From NCBI GenBank assembly GCA_023078555.1, contig CM041201.1:1557713-1621712 (forward strand): a DNA stretch of 64,000 nucleotides. Direction: 5' to 3'. The notes below the pieces were generated by a model, which saw only the letters and a list, made by a program, of their open reading frames with translations, had not been told where the DNA came from and did not search any database. Positions within the stretch are counted from its first letter, which is position 1. The number at the start of each line of letters is the position of its first letter. Shown here piece by piece: positions 50,038-61,033 of this stretch. The DNA comes from Ulva prolifera. Its lineage: Eukaryota; Chlorophyta; Ulvophyceae; Ulvales; Ulvaceae. The position numbers and the translations under genes were made by a program.

Positions 50038-51596
50038 TCAAACCCCTGCTGTCATGGCATCGGCGGTGTCACCGGGAGGGCCTGCTCCTGCAGCTGCAGA
50101 GACTGCAGAATCCTCTGAGGCATGTGTGTCATGCCCTGCGGACTGCTCCGAGGCGTACGTGTCATGCCCTGAAGAATCCCTCGAAGCTCTACAGCTGAGC
50201 TGTGAGCCAGACCCGTCACCGACCGCCACCGCAGCTCCATGCCCCTCAGCTCGACCGTCCTCCACCGCTGAGGTGGGAGACAGCGGCTGGCGTGGGCCAG
50301 ACCCTTCTGGGTGTGCATCTGAGGGCGGCGAAGGTGTCGTTGCGGGCGGGAACTGGGCAGCAGAGCTTGATCGAGACGTCCTCAGGCGCTGGGCACATCC
50401 TGCAGTGCTGCATGTGCCAGCGATGGCATGCACAGGTTGGGATGCTGAGAGCAGATTCCCGGCAGGCAGGTTCTGGGACCATAATCTGCTGCTTGCGCGT
50501 GCCTGAGTGGGTGTTGGGCTAGGTTGACCTGAGCTGCGAGTGGTGGGGGAACGGTGCGGCTGACGGGTGCTTCCCATGTACGCCATGGCGGATGGCATAG
50601 GATGTGTCCTGGATTGTGTGGGGTGCACCCGGGCACTCGTGGAGTGCATGTGGCGTGTCCGGAATGCAATCTCCTGGGCTTCAAGCAGCTTGTACCTGCA
50701 CCGCTGGATCTGTGCTATGGGATATGTATGATGGATTGTATGCCTTGATTTTCGGAATGGACTACACTCAGCAGCGGCTTATGGGAAGACAGCGTGCCTG
50801 AGGTGACTGGTGATATGTATGAGGTTGGTACACGAGCCAGGTGTTGGACAAGGGAGATTGCACCCGCTGTGGAAGTGGCTGTGGACGTATGGGGTGCCCA
50901 TGTCGATCAGGTCTGCAAGCATCCGTCTGCACATGTGAGAAGCCTCGCACCGTTGCTCGCTGGGACGTGGCAGCCTAGAAAGGTTTCCTGTCACTCCAGA
51001 CGTGGCTGTGTCATGAGCATGGGCTGCACTGTCGTTGGCTGCACTGCAAGGCAGCTTCACCCTGCCTTGTGTCCTGGCCACGATAGCCATGTGGGTAGTA
51101 TCATCTACTGATAGCACATCGCCCAAACTGCCCTCGACATCAGCCGGCCCGTTCTTGAACTGGTGGACATATAGCACCTTATTCCGTGGTCCACCACCAA
51201 AGCAACAACAGTCAGTGTCACTCTTCATTTGTACAGCAGCCGTTGCTCGTGTTTGTGAGTATGGAGGATCTACGGGCATGCAACAGCAACAGCATCCTCT
51301 GACAAGGCAGTAGATCCAGGCAGCAACGACAACTATGACAGCAAACAAGACGATTGAGCCCGCAGCCCATCCCCCGGCGGACAAGATCCTCTGCAGACAA
51401 TGGGCAGTGATAAATCATCTGCGGCAGTCTTGTTGCAAGATCTTCGCAAACGCACTTTGCATTCGCAGTTTTCCACCTCGAACTTGAACAGAAATCTGAC
51501 AGCGATGTGAGAATTGCAGGCCTCCTGCGAGGTACATCCGTCCATTCCAGACACATCAAAACTGAAATTCAGCAACTCGGCTTTCACTGCTCTCAC
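50038..51596 (-). CDS. Single-pass membrane protein with juxtamembrane Cys run (5' partial)
   Basis: Minus-strand exons about 51596-51456, 51390-50951, 50695-50038; phases 0 and 2 agree. The outer part is Cys-rich (DGCTSQEACNSHIAVRFLFK, then VENCECK). A membrane helix GSIVLFAVIVVVAAWIYCLV is followed at once by RGCCCCCMP, a typical S-acylation cluster, then DTDCCCFGGG and a folded stretch (NKVLYVHQFKNGPADVEGSL). The tail of about 219 residues is Ser/Pro/Thr-rich and probably disordered. Topology is probably type I. Two donors are GTGCGT and GTGCGA, and the first intron is only 65 bases. Further 5' exons may lie at 51.6-52.5 kb (for example a frame reading LSDQRWVTSARIDLHGHGVW), but I could not join them. 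No family is recognised. Confidence 0.55.
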
Positions 51597-53566
51597 TCAT
51601 GCTACCTTGTATAAGGATGACAACGGTGCCATACTCCGTGGCCGTGCAGGTCTATCCTGGCACTGGTAACCCAACGCTGATCGCTGAGAGCTGCAAGTGT
51701 TAAATCCCAGTTCAGCACAGGCAAAGGCGACCATGCTTGCGATTGCGGGGCTGGGTGTCCCGGTGGTCCTGCGTGCGAACACATGCTGCACCACATCGCA
51801 AGTACCATGCACGCAATGCCATGCTCGATTTGCTTACGATGAGGCCAGTACACATTGGGTTGTCCAGAAAAATAATCTCCCTGCCATCAATCAATTATTA
51901 TCAAAAAAAAAAATCGCAGCATCGTTCTAGTGTCGACATATGCGCTCGGGTTGCAGTTCGGGTGTATCGCTGCCTGCTTGTGAACACCGTTTCCTCCAGT
52001 CGAAATCAATTCCAATCTGCTGCGGTCGATATCACGCCATCCCAAACTATGTGTGGGGCTGGGGTTGGAGCATCAGTCTCGCTTGCTGTGCGAATTCTGC
52101 ATATTGAGATCGACAGAAACTTGACAGCGCTTGTGGCATATTCTGCCGCTCCCCAATCTCATAGGCCACCTCCAGGTGGATATTTGCTCGCAAAGGCATC
52201 GAATCTTACCTGGCCAGATCCCGCTAGTCATGCCAAGTGGTATTCGATCGATAAACTGTGTCGGGCATTGTGTGTGCACAGACGCATACAGGCTCGAAAT
52301 CGCCGCAAGTCGCAGTATTTTCAATACCATCGAACACTGCAAGCTGCGCATAGCATTCGGGTGTGTAAGCGTACAGAACCTCCCTATCTTCACTCCTTGC
52401 AAGCATTAGCATCCCTAGAGTACGTTTCCACAACACCGCACCACGCAGAGGCGCCAAGAAACCTCAGTACTCAGCAAGCCTGAGGCTCTCCAGAGTATAT
52501 ATGCATGCACCATGTAGGCCTCACCCGCTCATCCACTACAAAATTGCGGCTCAAAGCCACCGGCCATACACGCAAAACACCATGTTTGGGACATGGATCA
52601 ACAACGGCGCTGTGACAACGGTCAAGGCCGAAGCTCCAGGCCGTGCTTTGTGACTCTGTTGCTTTGACTTTGTTTCTTGACGCCTGCCTGTATGGTTCAG
52701 TTGAACCACCCACGACAAATAGTACCGCACTAAATCTACACAACCCACGAAGATCAGGAGGCAGCAGCTGATTCAGCGATTACACAGTGCTGGCGCCAAT
52801 GTTCCAGCGGCGCCACTGCCAATGTGTGGTCGGCTGTGTAGTATTACGAACACAAGGGTATGATCAGCCCATGGGTGGCTGCACACTCCAGCAACTTGGC
52901 ACTATGGAGCAGGAGGTCGTGCCAACTGAGGACTGATCTGCCCTGGGGACACATGACGGCACCATACTGAAAATTAGAATATTGCACCAAGATGGCATGG
53001 ATCTGCTTGTTGTCAACATGTCAACTCAGTGGCAGAGACAATTGAGCGGTGAAACGGCTTGAAATGTGCATCTTGCAGCACACATGCGCAGCAGTTTTGG
53101 GTCACTTTGCAGCATTTCCAGGTCTGCCACCCCGAAATTAGATCTGAATATTCGGAATTGTTCTATGTGATCGGGCCCGATGACCTAACACTGATGCGCA
53201 GTGGCTGTTCCCACTGCCAATAACCCACTGCTGGCATTGCCTTCCCTCGTTCTTCCTCTCCCCTCGCAAACATTCCGTTCTCAGCTGTGGGGCTGAGAGA
53301 TACACGGCGCCTTGAGTCGGCCATCACCTCTTACAGCATTTTGCGTCTCCCAGCAATCACATGTTGCTTCCGCTATCGTGGAATTCAGGTGGCTCACACT
53401 GCCAAGCATCTGCTGCCATGTTTGCCGCAACCCGCCCCACACATCCCAGTGACAGTACATGTGACTGTGCATTTCAACGAGTGCAGCACTGTACCGTTGA
53501 TTTTTGATGTTGAAGCCTACAGTGTTGTGGTCTGGCCTCATCTGACATCCGACCACATCAGCTTCA
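51597..53566. other. Unresolved 5' region of the membrane gene, then intergenic
   Basis: 51.6-52.5 kb may hold upstream minus-strand exons of the membrane protein; a strong GTAAGA donor lies near 52210 on that strand. 52.5-53.56 kb shows no gene. Confidence 0.35.
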
Positions 53567-54825
53567 TCAGGGCCAGGAATAGTAGTCACCCCAGTAGCTG
53601 TAGTCGGAGGAGTAGGAGGGCGTGGACTGAGATCCTGCACTCCTTGTGCCTTCAAAGTCGCCAAAGCTTGCGATGCAGTCTCCCGCGGTGTATATGAACG
53701 TCTGAGTCAGGTAGCTGAATGATGTGTACGTTCCGTAGGCGTGGTGCTGGTGGCCCATCAGATGCAGAAACTCGTGAAGGAGTGTGCCTGCACAGTGATA
53801 GAAGTCAGATCCAGCACATGACCAAACATGTTCGGTCATGGGGGACAAGTGAAGCGGTGCACCGTGTCTATTCTATGCTCTCGAAAAGGTGTTTGACTTG
53901 CCTCATCCACAGCTGATGCCAGATGTCAGGCAGGCAGAGGAAGCAGCCACGCACCAGCATAACTTCTTGCAGTGCAATGCTTGCAGCTTGAAAAGTCCGC
54001 AATGTCGCCGTCAACATCACAACTCTCCCATTTGCTGGCTCCACTCAGCATCGGATTCCAGCACAGGTTGCCCCCCTTCACATATAAATCGATCCAGGCC
54101 CTGTTGATATTGACGACGACAGCGTCACCCCACCACTGAGCGGTCTGTGGGTAAGTATACTTGTCAGGAAGGCCGCCGGAATCGATGAATCTGACTTGCC
54201 TCTGTACTTCATTCACAAATGCGACTGCATCTGCCGAACCGCTGCTGTCGCCGTTCACCGTGCTCTCATACCACGGCACAATCGAAATCGCGGGCCACGA
54301 CTTTGCGAACCACATCGCGTGCGCGAAGTCGATCGACGCGCGGGCTGTGCATTCACTTTCGGTCGAGCAGCTATCTCCCGCCTGCTGACTCGGGACCTGA
54401 TCCACAGACTCTTGGTACAAAATTACTTCCGGATAGTTGACGCTCTTGCGGATGCAGTCTGTCAGCTTCGAATACATCGCATTGTCTGACGTGAAGTTCT
54501 GCAAAATGTTCAATGACATATCAAGAACCTCAAAATCTGTAGGGGAGAAGCGAAGCAGGTCCCCGCCATCCTCGTAGCCAGCGTTGCGTATGCAGACCCA
54601 CTCATATTCCCAGCTGTAACAGCTGCCAGAGAACGAATTGCATGTCCAGCCGCACTCATCAAAAGCCTTAATGCTGTAGTAATAGATGACGGGGATTTGT
54701 ACTGACGGCGCAGCTTGTGCTTGGCGCAGCTCGGTGGCCGACAACAGCAAACAAAGCACTGAAGCTGCGCTTAAAAGGCTGAACTCCGACACGTGTCCTG
54801 CGACCATCGCATTCTGAAACACCAT
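53567..54825 (-). CDS. Secreted metzincin-type zinc metalloprotease, paralog 1
   Basis: Exons 54825-53955 and 53787-53567 join in phase 1 across a 167-base intron; 363 residues. The N-terminus carries a hydrophobic leader (FSLLSAASVLCLLLSATELR, then QAQAA). The body has many Cys, including AFDECGWTC and EYEWVCIRNAGYEDGGD, and conserved blocks shared with 61034-62496. The catalytic motif HEFLHLMGHQHH (residues 295-306) fits HExxHxxGxxH: three zinc-binding His and a catalytic Glu. I see no Met-turn downstream; instead FIYTAGDCIASFGDF follows. The protein is probably exported and active outside the cell. The M10, M11 or M12 subfamily cannot be set by eye. The start at 54825 gives a better leader than the next ATG at 54807, but either is possible. 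Confidence 0.78.
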
Positions 54826-56284
54826 CCCAGTGGATTTCTATCCTGGCATCTGGGTTCGAGGTGTGCGCCTCGTCCACCGAGATTCGCAGCACAGCCTCAA
54901 CTGCTGTCACGATACTGAACTGTGCACTGGCGTTGTTTCACGTTCCGGAAAGACTGTAGGGCATAGCGCAAGAATGAGTAGCAACAGCGACAGCTGGTGG
55001 CTCGGCATTTGAATTGTAAAGCAGCCCCGTGTCATGATCGAGCGACCAGTACCGTCTACCTGCTGGGCAGACGCGCTATTCGCAACGTCAGGAAGTGGAA
55101 CTTTCCAACCTGGAGAAGCGGAACGCTTCGAACGCATTGTTGCGATGCATGCTCCACATAAACAGTATGCTCTGTGTTCGTACCTTCGCATGTGCTGGTA
55201 CAGCAAGGTGGCTGAGTGTAGATCTGCTCGCTGTGAGCTGTACACAAAAACAATCACAATATGCATTCAGCCTACGCAAGCTGGGAGAGGTCGTTCAGCG
55301 CCGCGTGAAGCTGTCATGAGCTGCTGCTTCACGCTTGGTGTGCAATGCCATGATGCGCGCGCAGTTGTCAGGCGAGCACCTACGCTGCAGGTGCCATGCG
55401 TCTCGGTGTTGCTTTGCACCATGGACCTGCAGGGCAGGCTACAACGTGCCGCTGACAGGTACTTTCCAAAATGTTTGTGGTTAGTGTAGCGATCGCATGC
55501 ATCATTGGGGATAGCACGCAAGGCCTCGCTGGTTCTCAAACTGCTGACTGAATTCCTCTGCCGTGTCGGTCCTGCACCATTCTTTTCTTGAACTCGCAGC
55601 AGCGGCTCGACCCATCGCAGCGTCCTTGCCTATGGCATAGCTAGACACAGATTGAAGTAAGAAAGTTCCACCGTGAGAGCTTGTGTCATCTGCGTCGCCG
55701 GTCTTCAATTGCAACGCTTTTGTCAACAGCGCAGCTGCCGCGTCTTCGGTCAAGCACAGCAGCCGCTGTTGCATCTACCGGACCGGCAAGGTATGCGTCA
55801 CACCCATCTTCACCAGAGAAAGTCCATGATGCTGGCTTGATGTAGCAGCTGTGGCAGTTTGGAACCGCTGTCGTCGCCAGATGTCCTTACGTGAGTCACT
55901 CGGTGCTTACACTATGCAGTTTCATGGTGAACGCAACTGCAAAACACGATGACAATACAAGCGAAATTTCTGAATCCTTATCTTGTGAATTTTGAGTGCT
56001 TCCTTGAGTCGGCAGCTTCACGTTTCGTACCCGCCAGTGCTAGGAACGGCACTTCAATCTGGATGCTCTGCACAGGCTGTGGTAATAGAATTCACTATGT
56101 CCGAACACACTTTCGATACATCAGTGCCTGCCAGTCGCGATGGCCGATCCAGTGCCGCACGCCATGCTAGCCGAAGCACAGTCTTCACGAGACAACCGGT
56201 GTGCAGGAAGGAACCGGCTGCTGGCCTCGCGGATTAATTGCCCGCGCCAGCGTTCGTGTCGACAGCTGTTGACGTGTCAGCGAT
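54826..56284. other. Divergent interval, protease 1 to GPI-like gene
   Basis: About 1.5 kb. Holds one minus-strand ORF candidate (55502-55774) and otherwise no supported gene; it must include both divergent promoters. Confidence 0.4.
55502..55774 (-). CDS. Hypothetical 90-residue ORF
   Basis: Starts MQQRLLCLTEDAAAALLTKA and continues with a balanced, partly helical composition to FSQQFENQRGLACYPQ and a stop. Could be a small gene or an exon ending here. No family is recognised. Confidence 0.3.
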   Translation of the reverse strand: MQQRLLCLTEDAAAALLTKALQLKTGDADDTSSHGGTFLLQSVSSYAIGKDAAMGRAAAASSRKEWCRTDTAEEFSQQFENQRGLACYPQ

Positions 56285-59200
56285 ATGACTGACATGCAGC
56301 AGGTCAGACGGGCGCCTGCCCTATCCTCCCTCGTCTCGGTGGCAGTGGTCTGCGGTGTCGTGTTCACTCCTCTCACGCTCGTCGAAGCACAAGCAGCAGC
56401 GCCCCCTCAGTCCAACTGCGCCGCACTACCTCGTGTTGGGCCAGGTCCAAGCTGTGCAGCCGCGATTGAACGCGGCGGAGGAGGAGTGCGTCTCTGTGAA
56501 TCTGCTCGAGCTGGCATTGCTGGATCCCATGCTAATATTGTCCTGACCAGGCCTAGTCTCACAGGCGTGTGGCTGTGTGGCTGTGTGGCTGTGGCCGGCG
56601 CGGGTGCTGCCGTTGCGTGGGTGTTTTGGTGTGTGCTGCGTGTGGCTTGTTGCGTGGTGTGCGGTTCCCCTGGTTCTTGCTTGCGGTGCTACCTGCCTCG
56701 CTTGCTTTGTCCTTGTAACACAGACGTGTCTCACAGCCTGCGCAGCCAACACATGCACAATGCCACGGCGAACATCACCACCACTTCATCACACTGCCTC
56801 ACAGTGGATTGCTGTGAAAGTCTCCCGTGACAAAGCTCTGCATGGCGCGCCAAAACTGCCATGCACACTGCCCACAACCACCCCAACCTCTGCACACAAG
56901 AACACTGCGATGCCCCTGGCTGTTGTTCGCGGGGCTACCTGCCTTGCTTGCCTTGTCCTTGTAACACAAGGACACTGCGATGCCATTCCACACTGCCCGT
57001 CGCATGGACTCATGCAAACGCGACCCCCGTCCACTTTGTCGATGGGTCCCTGCGCTTGGCCTACCCCAGCTGCTGAAATTACAGCCACTCCCACTGCCAC
57101 TGAAGCAACAATTCCAGATTTGTACAGCCTGGGGCGTCGACCCTTCTGATCGAACATGTGGTGGGCAGGTGTGCGAGTGGACGGGCGACTGCGGCGCGAT
57201 CGACGGCGCCGACTGCTCTAACAAGTGCATCGCCAGCCTCGCACCCCTCAGCCAGGTCGCAAACATCCGCACCGGCTCCCTCCAAACCCCTGGTCTCACC
57301 TACTGCCACCTTCTCGCCACCTACCTCAACCAAGCCTACACCGTCGTCCAGGCCACCGCCGATGAGCCGACGACATCCGTGCTTTACAATCAGACCTCAG
57401 GCGACGCGAATGGAACGGCCGACGGCAAGCCGACCACGGCGTTTCAACAGCCGGCGCCGCCGCCGAGGGGGGCGCGGCGGCGGCTCCACAACGCGGAGGC
57501 CGCAGCGGACGGGTGCCCAAGCGATGAAGTCCTTGATGAGATTGTGGCGAGTGACGCGTGGCCGTCGATCGTGCGCGCGCCCCAGGATATCCGGGACCGC
57601 AACAGGACCCTGCACCAGCGCTCGACGCTCTTCGGCACCCTCCGTGCGCAACCCCTCTGCTGACGCGCGCGCATGCGGCACATGCGTGTGTTCTCACGCA
57701 TTGCGCCAATCTGCACCGGATGCCGGTGGGTAGTTGACAATGTCGTGGACTTTTCAGATGTGTGGTATGCACATGTGATCATATGATGCATGTGCTGCAT
57801 GCATATGTCAACCTCAAAGTTGCTCCGGACGACCTCTTACAGGACATGTTTGTCCGCTGCTACGACCTGCGCAGAGTGGCAGCGGCGCGTTCGTGTCGGT
57901 CACTCTGCGCGGTGGCCGAAGCACCATGCTTGAATATCGTTACCCTGTAGGCTCCGCGGACGCGCTCAAGGCGTTCTTCAACACCGCGTGCAAGACCGAG
58001 GCCGTGCAGCCGCCGCTGTCCGCGCTCTTCCCGGCCGCCGTACAGGCCGCCCCCGGCACCTGCCCCGCCGACGCCCCCCTGCAGCCCCGCACCGTCTGCC
58101 GCGACTCCCTCGGCCTCCTCGAGGCAGCCTACGGCGACTACGCCACCGCCTCCACCCTGACCGGGTGCGCGCCACGCGCTGTGTGCTGTGCACGCTGCGC
58201 CCCTGCCACCCACGCCGGCTCGCTGTGCAGCATTCTCGGGGCTGCCATATAGATTTCAGACGTAATTGTCTGGAATTGATGCGTTTTATTTAGTTTATCG
58301 GCCGAACAAGTAATTGCAAATGACCCATCGGTGTTTGGCTAACGCTGCCGCCACCCCCCTTACCTCAGCCTTGTAGGTGTACGTCGGCACCGGTCCTCTC
58401 GCTCACCCGGCCACTCTGTGCAGGCTGCTACAGGCCGCGTCGGAGGACATGCTGGAGGCGTGCGCGGCCGCACGCTCCGCCGCGCCCGGTGCCGCGTGCG
58501 CGCCGTCGGTGTGGCTGATGGACGGCGCATGCATGCAGCGCACGCTGGACCTGCTCGGCGCGCCGCTGCCAGACAACGTCGCGACGAACGGCCTGCTGCG
58601 CGCCGTCTCTGCGGCCTATCTGGAGCTCCACAAGGCCTGCAGCGCTCTCACGACCAAGGTGCGCAGCTCTGAAGGGGCCCCACGCTGCCTTTCGGGGCCG
58701 CATGCCGTAGACGTGACCGGAGGACACGATTCCTCCTCCTTGAAGAGACTGACAAGTTGTGCTGACGTGGCCTAAGGCCAGAGCTCACAACTGGCCCGGA
58801 TTCCTGCTGAAATAGGCCTCATTTCCACAAACCGCATTGGCCCAAGACGACGGTTTTGCTGCTGAATTTCGGCTGCCAGAGCAGACGTTGTGAGGGCAAG
58901 CGTCCGGAGTTTTAGCCCTCAGCGGGGCAGCACCGCTGACATCAGTCAAATTCAGCGGGAGATCTAACCGAGAAAGCCGCTCCGGTAGAGCTCTGCTTGA
59001 GACTTCGTTTGTCATCGGTGCCCACGTCTCGGAGCGGTCCCTACCCGAAGCACCGACCAGGGTCATGGCGTTTGTTTCTGTTTAACATAGCCTGGCGTGC
59101 CCCGCCATGCCTGCCAGAATTTGACCGCAGATGTCACCTGAGCTTAAAGCGGCGTAAGTACACGAAGCCTCTGCTACAATGTGTGCGACGACAGTCAGGC

Positions 59201-59584
59201 ACAGGGCAACCCAGTCCCGCCATGCAGGAGGCCTGCTTCAGCTCGCCTTTCCCCCAACTCCTGGAAACCGCCACGACCGCGATCTCGCGAGTCCTCCCGG
59301 ATCTCCGGACCCCCGGCAACCTGGACCTCCCCGACGTCACGGCCCGTACCGGCGCCGCCGGACCCGCACAGGCCGCTGCCGCGGCTCCGGCCGCGGGCGC
59401 GCCCACCACAGCCGAGCCCGCCTCGAACCCCCCCGCCGAGGCACCCGCCGTCGCGGACGTGCAGGTTCTGAATGCTGGGGTCGCGCCCAGTGAAGCCGCC
59501 TCGGGGGCGGGGCTGCCGCACGCAGCGGCATGGCACGTTCCCGCGATTGCCGCGGCGGTTGCGGCCCTGTGCTTGGCGCGGTAA
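56285..59584 (+). CDS. Cys-rich surface protein with signal peptide and GPI-like tail
   Basis: Exons 56285-56485, 57169-57643, 57951-58164, 58424-58658, 59228-59584; phases 0, 1, 2 and 0 agree; 493 residues. All four donors are GTGCGT or GTGCGC. The N-terminal leader SSLVSVAVVCGVVFTPLTLV ends near VEAQA. The body has paired Cys in helical-looking segments: CEWTGDCGAIDGADCSNKC, TYCHLLATYLNQAYTVV, TVCRDSLGLLEAAYGDYATA, MLEACAAARSAAPGAACAPS and LELHKACSAL. An Ala/Pro-rich region precedes a hydrophobic C-terminus (AWHVPAIAAAVAALCLAR), as in GPI-anchored proteins. No family is recognised. It sits between two secreted protease paralogs on the opposite strand. Intron 1 carries two family A repeats. 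The exon 1 donor was chosen by consensus and phase and is the weakest join. Confidence 0.6.
56570..56725 (-). repeat. SINE-like repeat family A, copy 4
   Basis: On the minus strand it reads TGTGTTACAAGGACAAAGCA, then GGTAGCACCGCAAGCAAGAA and AACCAGGGGAACCGCACACC, ending in CA-rich sequence. Aligns with copy 1 over about 130 bases. In intron 1 of the GPI-like gene, antisense. Confidence 0.75.
56925..56980 (-). repeat. SINE-like repeat family A, copy 5 (fragment)
   Basis: On the minus strand: TTGTGTTACAAGGACAAGGC followed by AAGCAAGGCAGGTAGCCCCG. Only the 5' part is present. Confidence 0.65.
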
Positions 59585-61033
59585 CAACGCCTGCGCTGCC
59601 TTTGCTGCATAGATCCCCGGCCCCACTGGCCAGGCCGTCCCCGTGGGTGGAGGTCAGGCAACTCGACAGTCCGCCAGGCCACCAGCCCCGCATGTGCCAG
59701 TTCGCCTGCCGAAGCTGCTGTGGCCGCACACGCACGTGAACCCACACGCCGGGGCAGTGAATCACACGTGTGTGGCTGCGAGGGCACCGTGACAGTGAAT
59801 CACACGTGTGTGGCTGCAAGGGCACCGTGACAGTGAATCGCACGTGTGTTGCTGCGAACCTGCCTGTGCTCATGATTGACACTGGCACAGGCATAGAGAG
59901 TAGAATGGTGCACGCTACTAAACGAGCGTAATGGTGCATGAGGTCCATGGTGCATGTTGCATGGCTGTCTTGCTGAGGTGCTTGCGGCCACGGCCGCAGG
60001 GCAGCATGGATCATTACGACGTGGCGGCAGCCGCCGTGCTGTGCCCGCCCCCCCCGGCGTGTGGATTTGGCGAGGCCAAAAGCAGCACCTCAACGCTGCA
60101 TGGCCAGCTCCAAAGCTACGAGCTGCCTTGGGGCGCTGTGTCTGTACAATGGTCCTGAGGATGCATCGTGACGACTGGACGAGGGTGTGGGCCGCTGCGT
60201 GCATGCATGCATGACACCAGGGCACCCGGCGTGGACGCGATTGGGCAGAGGCATTTGCCACATTGACACATGGACACGTCAGCGTGAGAGGCATACACAA
60301 TGCATGGATGTGCCGGCCTTGCATGCATCATTCTGACATGTTTGCTTGTGCTGGTGTGGTGCGGCGACAGTGCCCGTGGGGGTTAGAGTGCACCGTGAAG
60401 GCTTGTATCTCTTGGAGCTATGTTACACCAGAGAAGATGCGACTGGTCTGGTATCAGTGGAATTCCCCGTGTGTTTCCCCATGCAGCAGCGCCACGTGCC
60501 GGCGGTACATATGCGAATTGCGGGGTTGTAGGGCTACATCGTGAAGTGTACAGGCCTCTCGATCAACGCAGATTTTTGATTGCCAGGTCGTAGCTTTTCA
60601 GCAGTGTCCTGCAAGTGCAATGGCCAATATAGTGCACACAGTGTGGCGCACAGCCCCCACTTCCGAAGGCCCACAGGGGGCATGGCGTAGCCACGTCTAA
60701 TAAATCTGAAGTAGTGAAGCCTCTGTCTCATGCTTCTGCAATGAATTCGATTTGCCATTCGGCACACACAAATAATCACAACACGCTTTGTCACATATCG
60801 CCCACAACATATTCCCGCTGCACACCAGGCGATGCACCTGTCTCATGAAAGCCGGCAGAAACTTGCTGCAGGCTTGACCGAGCACCAGTATCGGGGCCGG
60901 TTGTTAAGGTCGAGACCATGATGCATGGTGCATGGCACGTTGGCGACACAGTCTCCGAGGTCGTCCTCGAGATGGTCCCCGAGATCATTGATTAAAAAAT
61001 GACAAAATTGTCATAAAGGTAGTCGAAATCATT
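59585..61033. other. Intergenic, convergent 3' ends
   Basis: About 1.4 kb between the GPI-like gene and protease 2. Contains the 38-bp tandem repeat at 59756-59859 and GCATGC clusters near 60190-60210. No supported gene. Confidence 0.5.
59756..59859. repeat. 38-bp tandem repeat, about 2.7 copies
   Basis: Units start at 59756, 59794 and 59832 (AGTGAATCACACGTGTGTGG, then CTGCGAGGGCACCGTGAC), each with an ACACGTGTGT palindromic core. Confidence 0.92.

Noticed and set aside
51737..52483. 248-codon plus-strand ORF
   Set aside because: Composition is unstructured, there is no motif, and it overlaps plausible minus-strand exons of the membrane protein gene.
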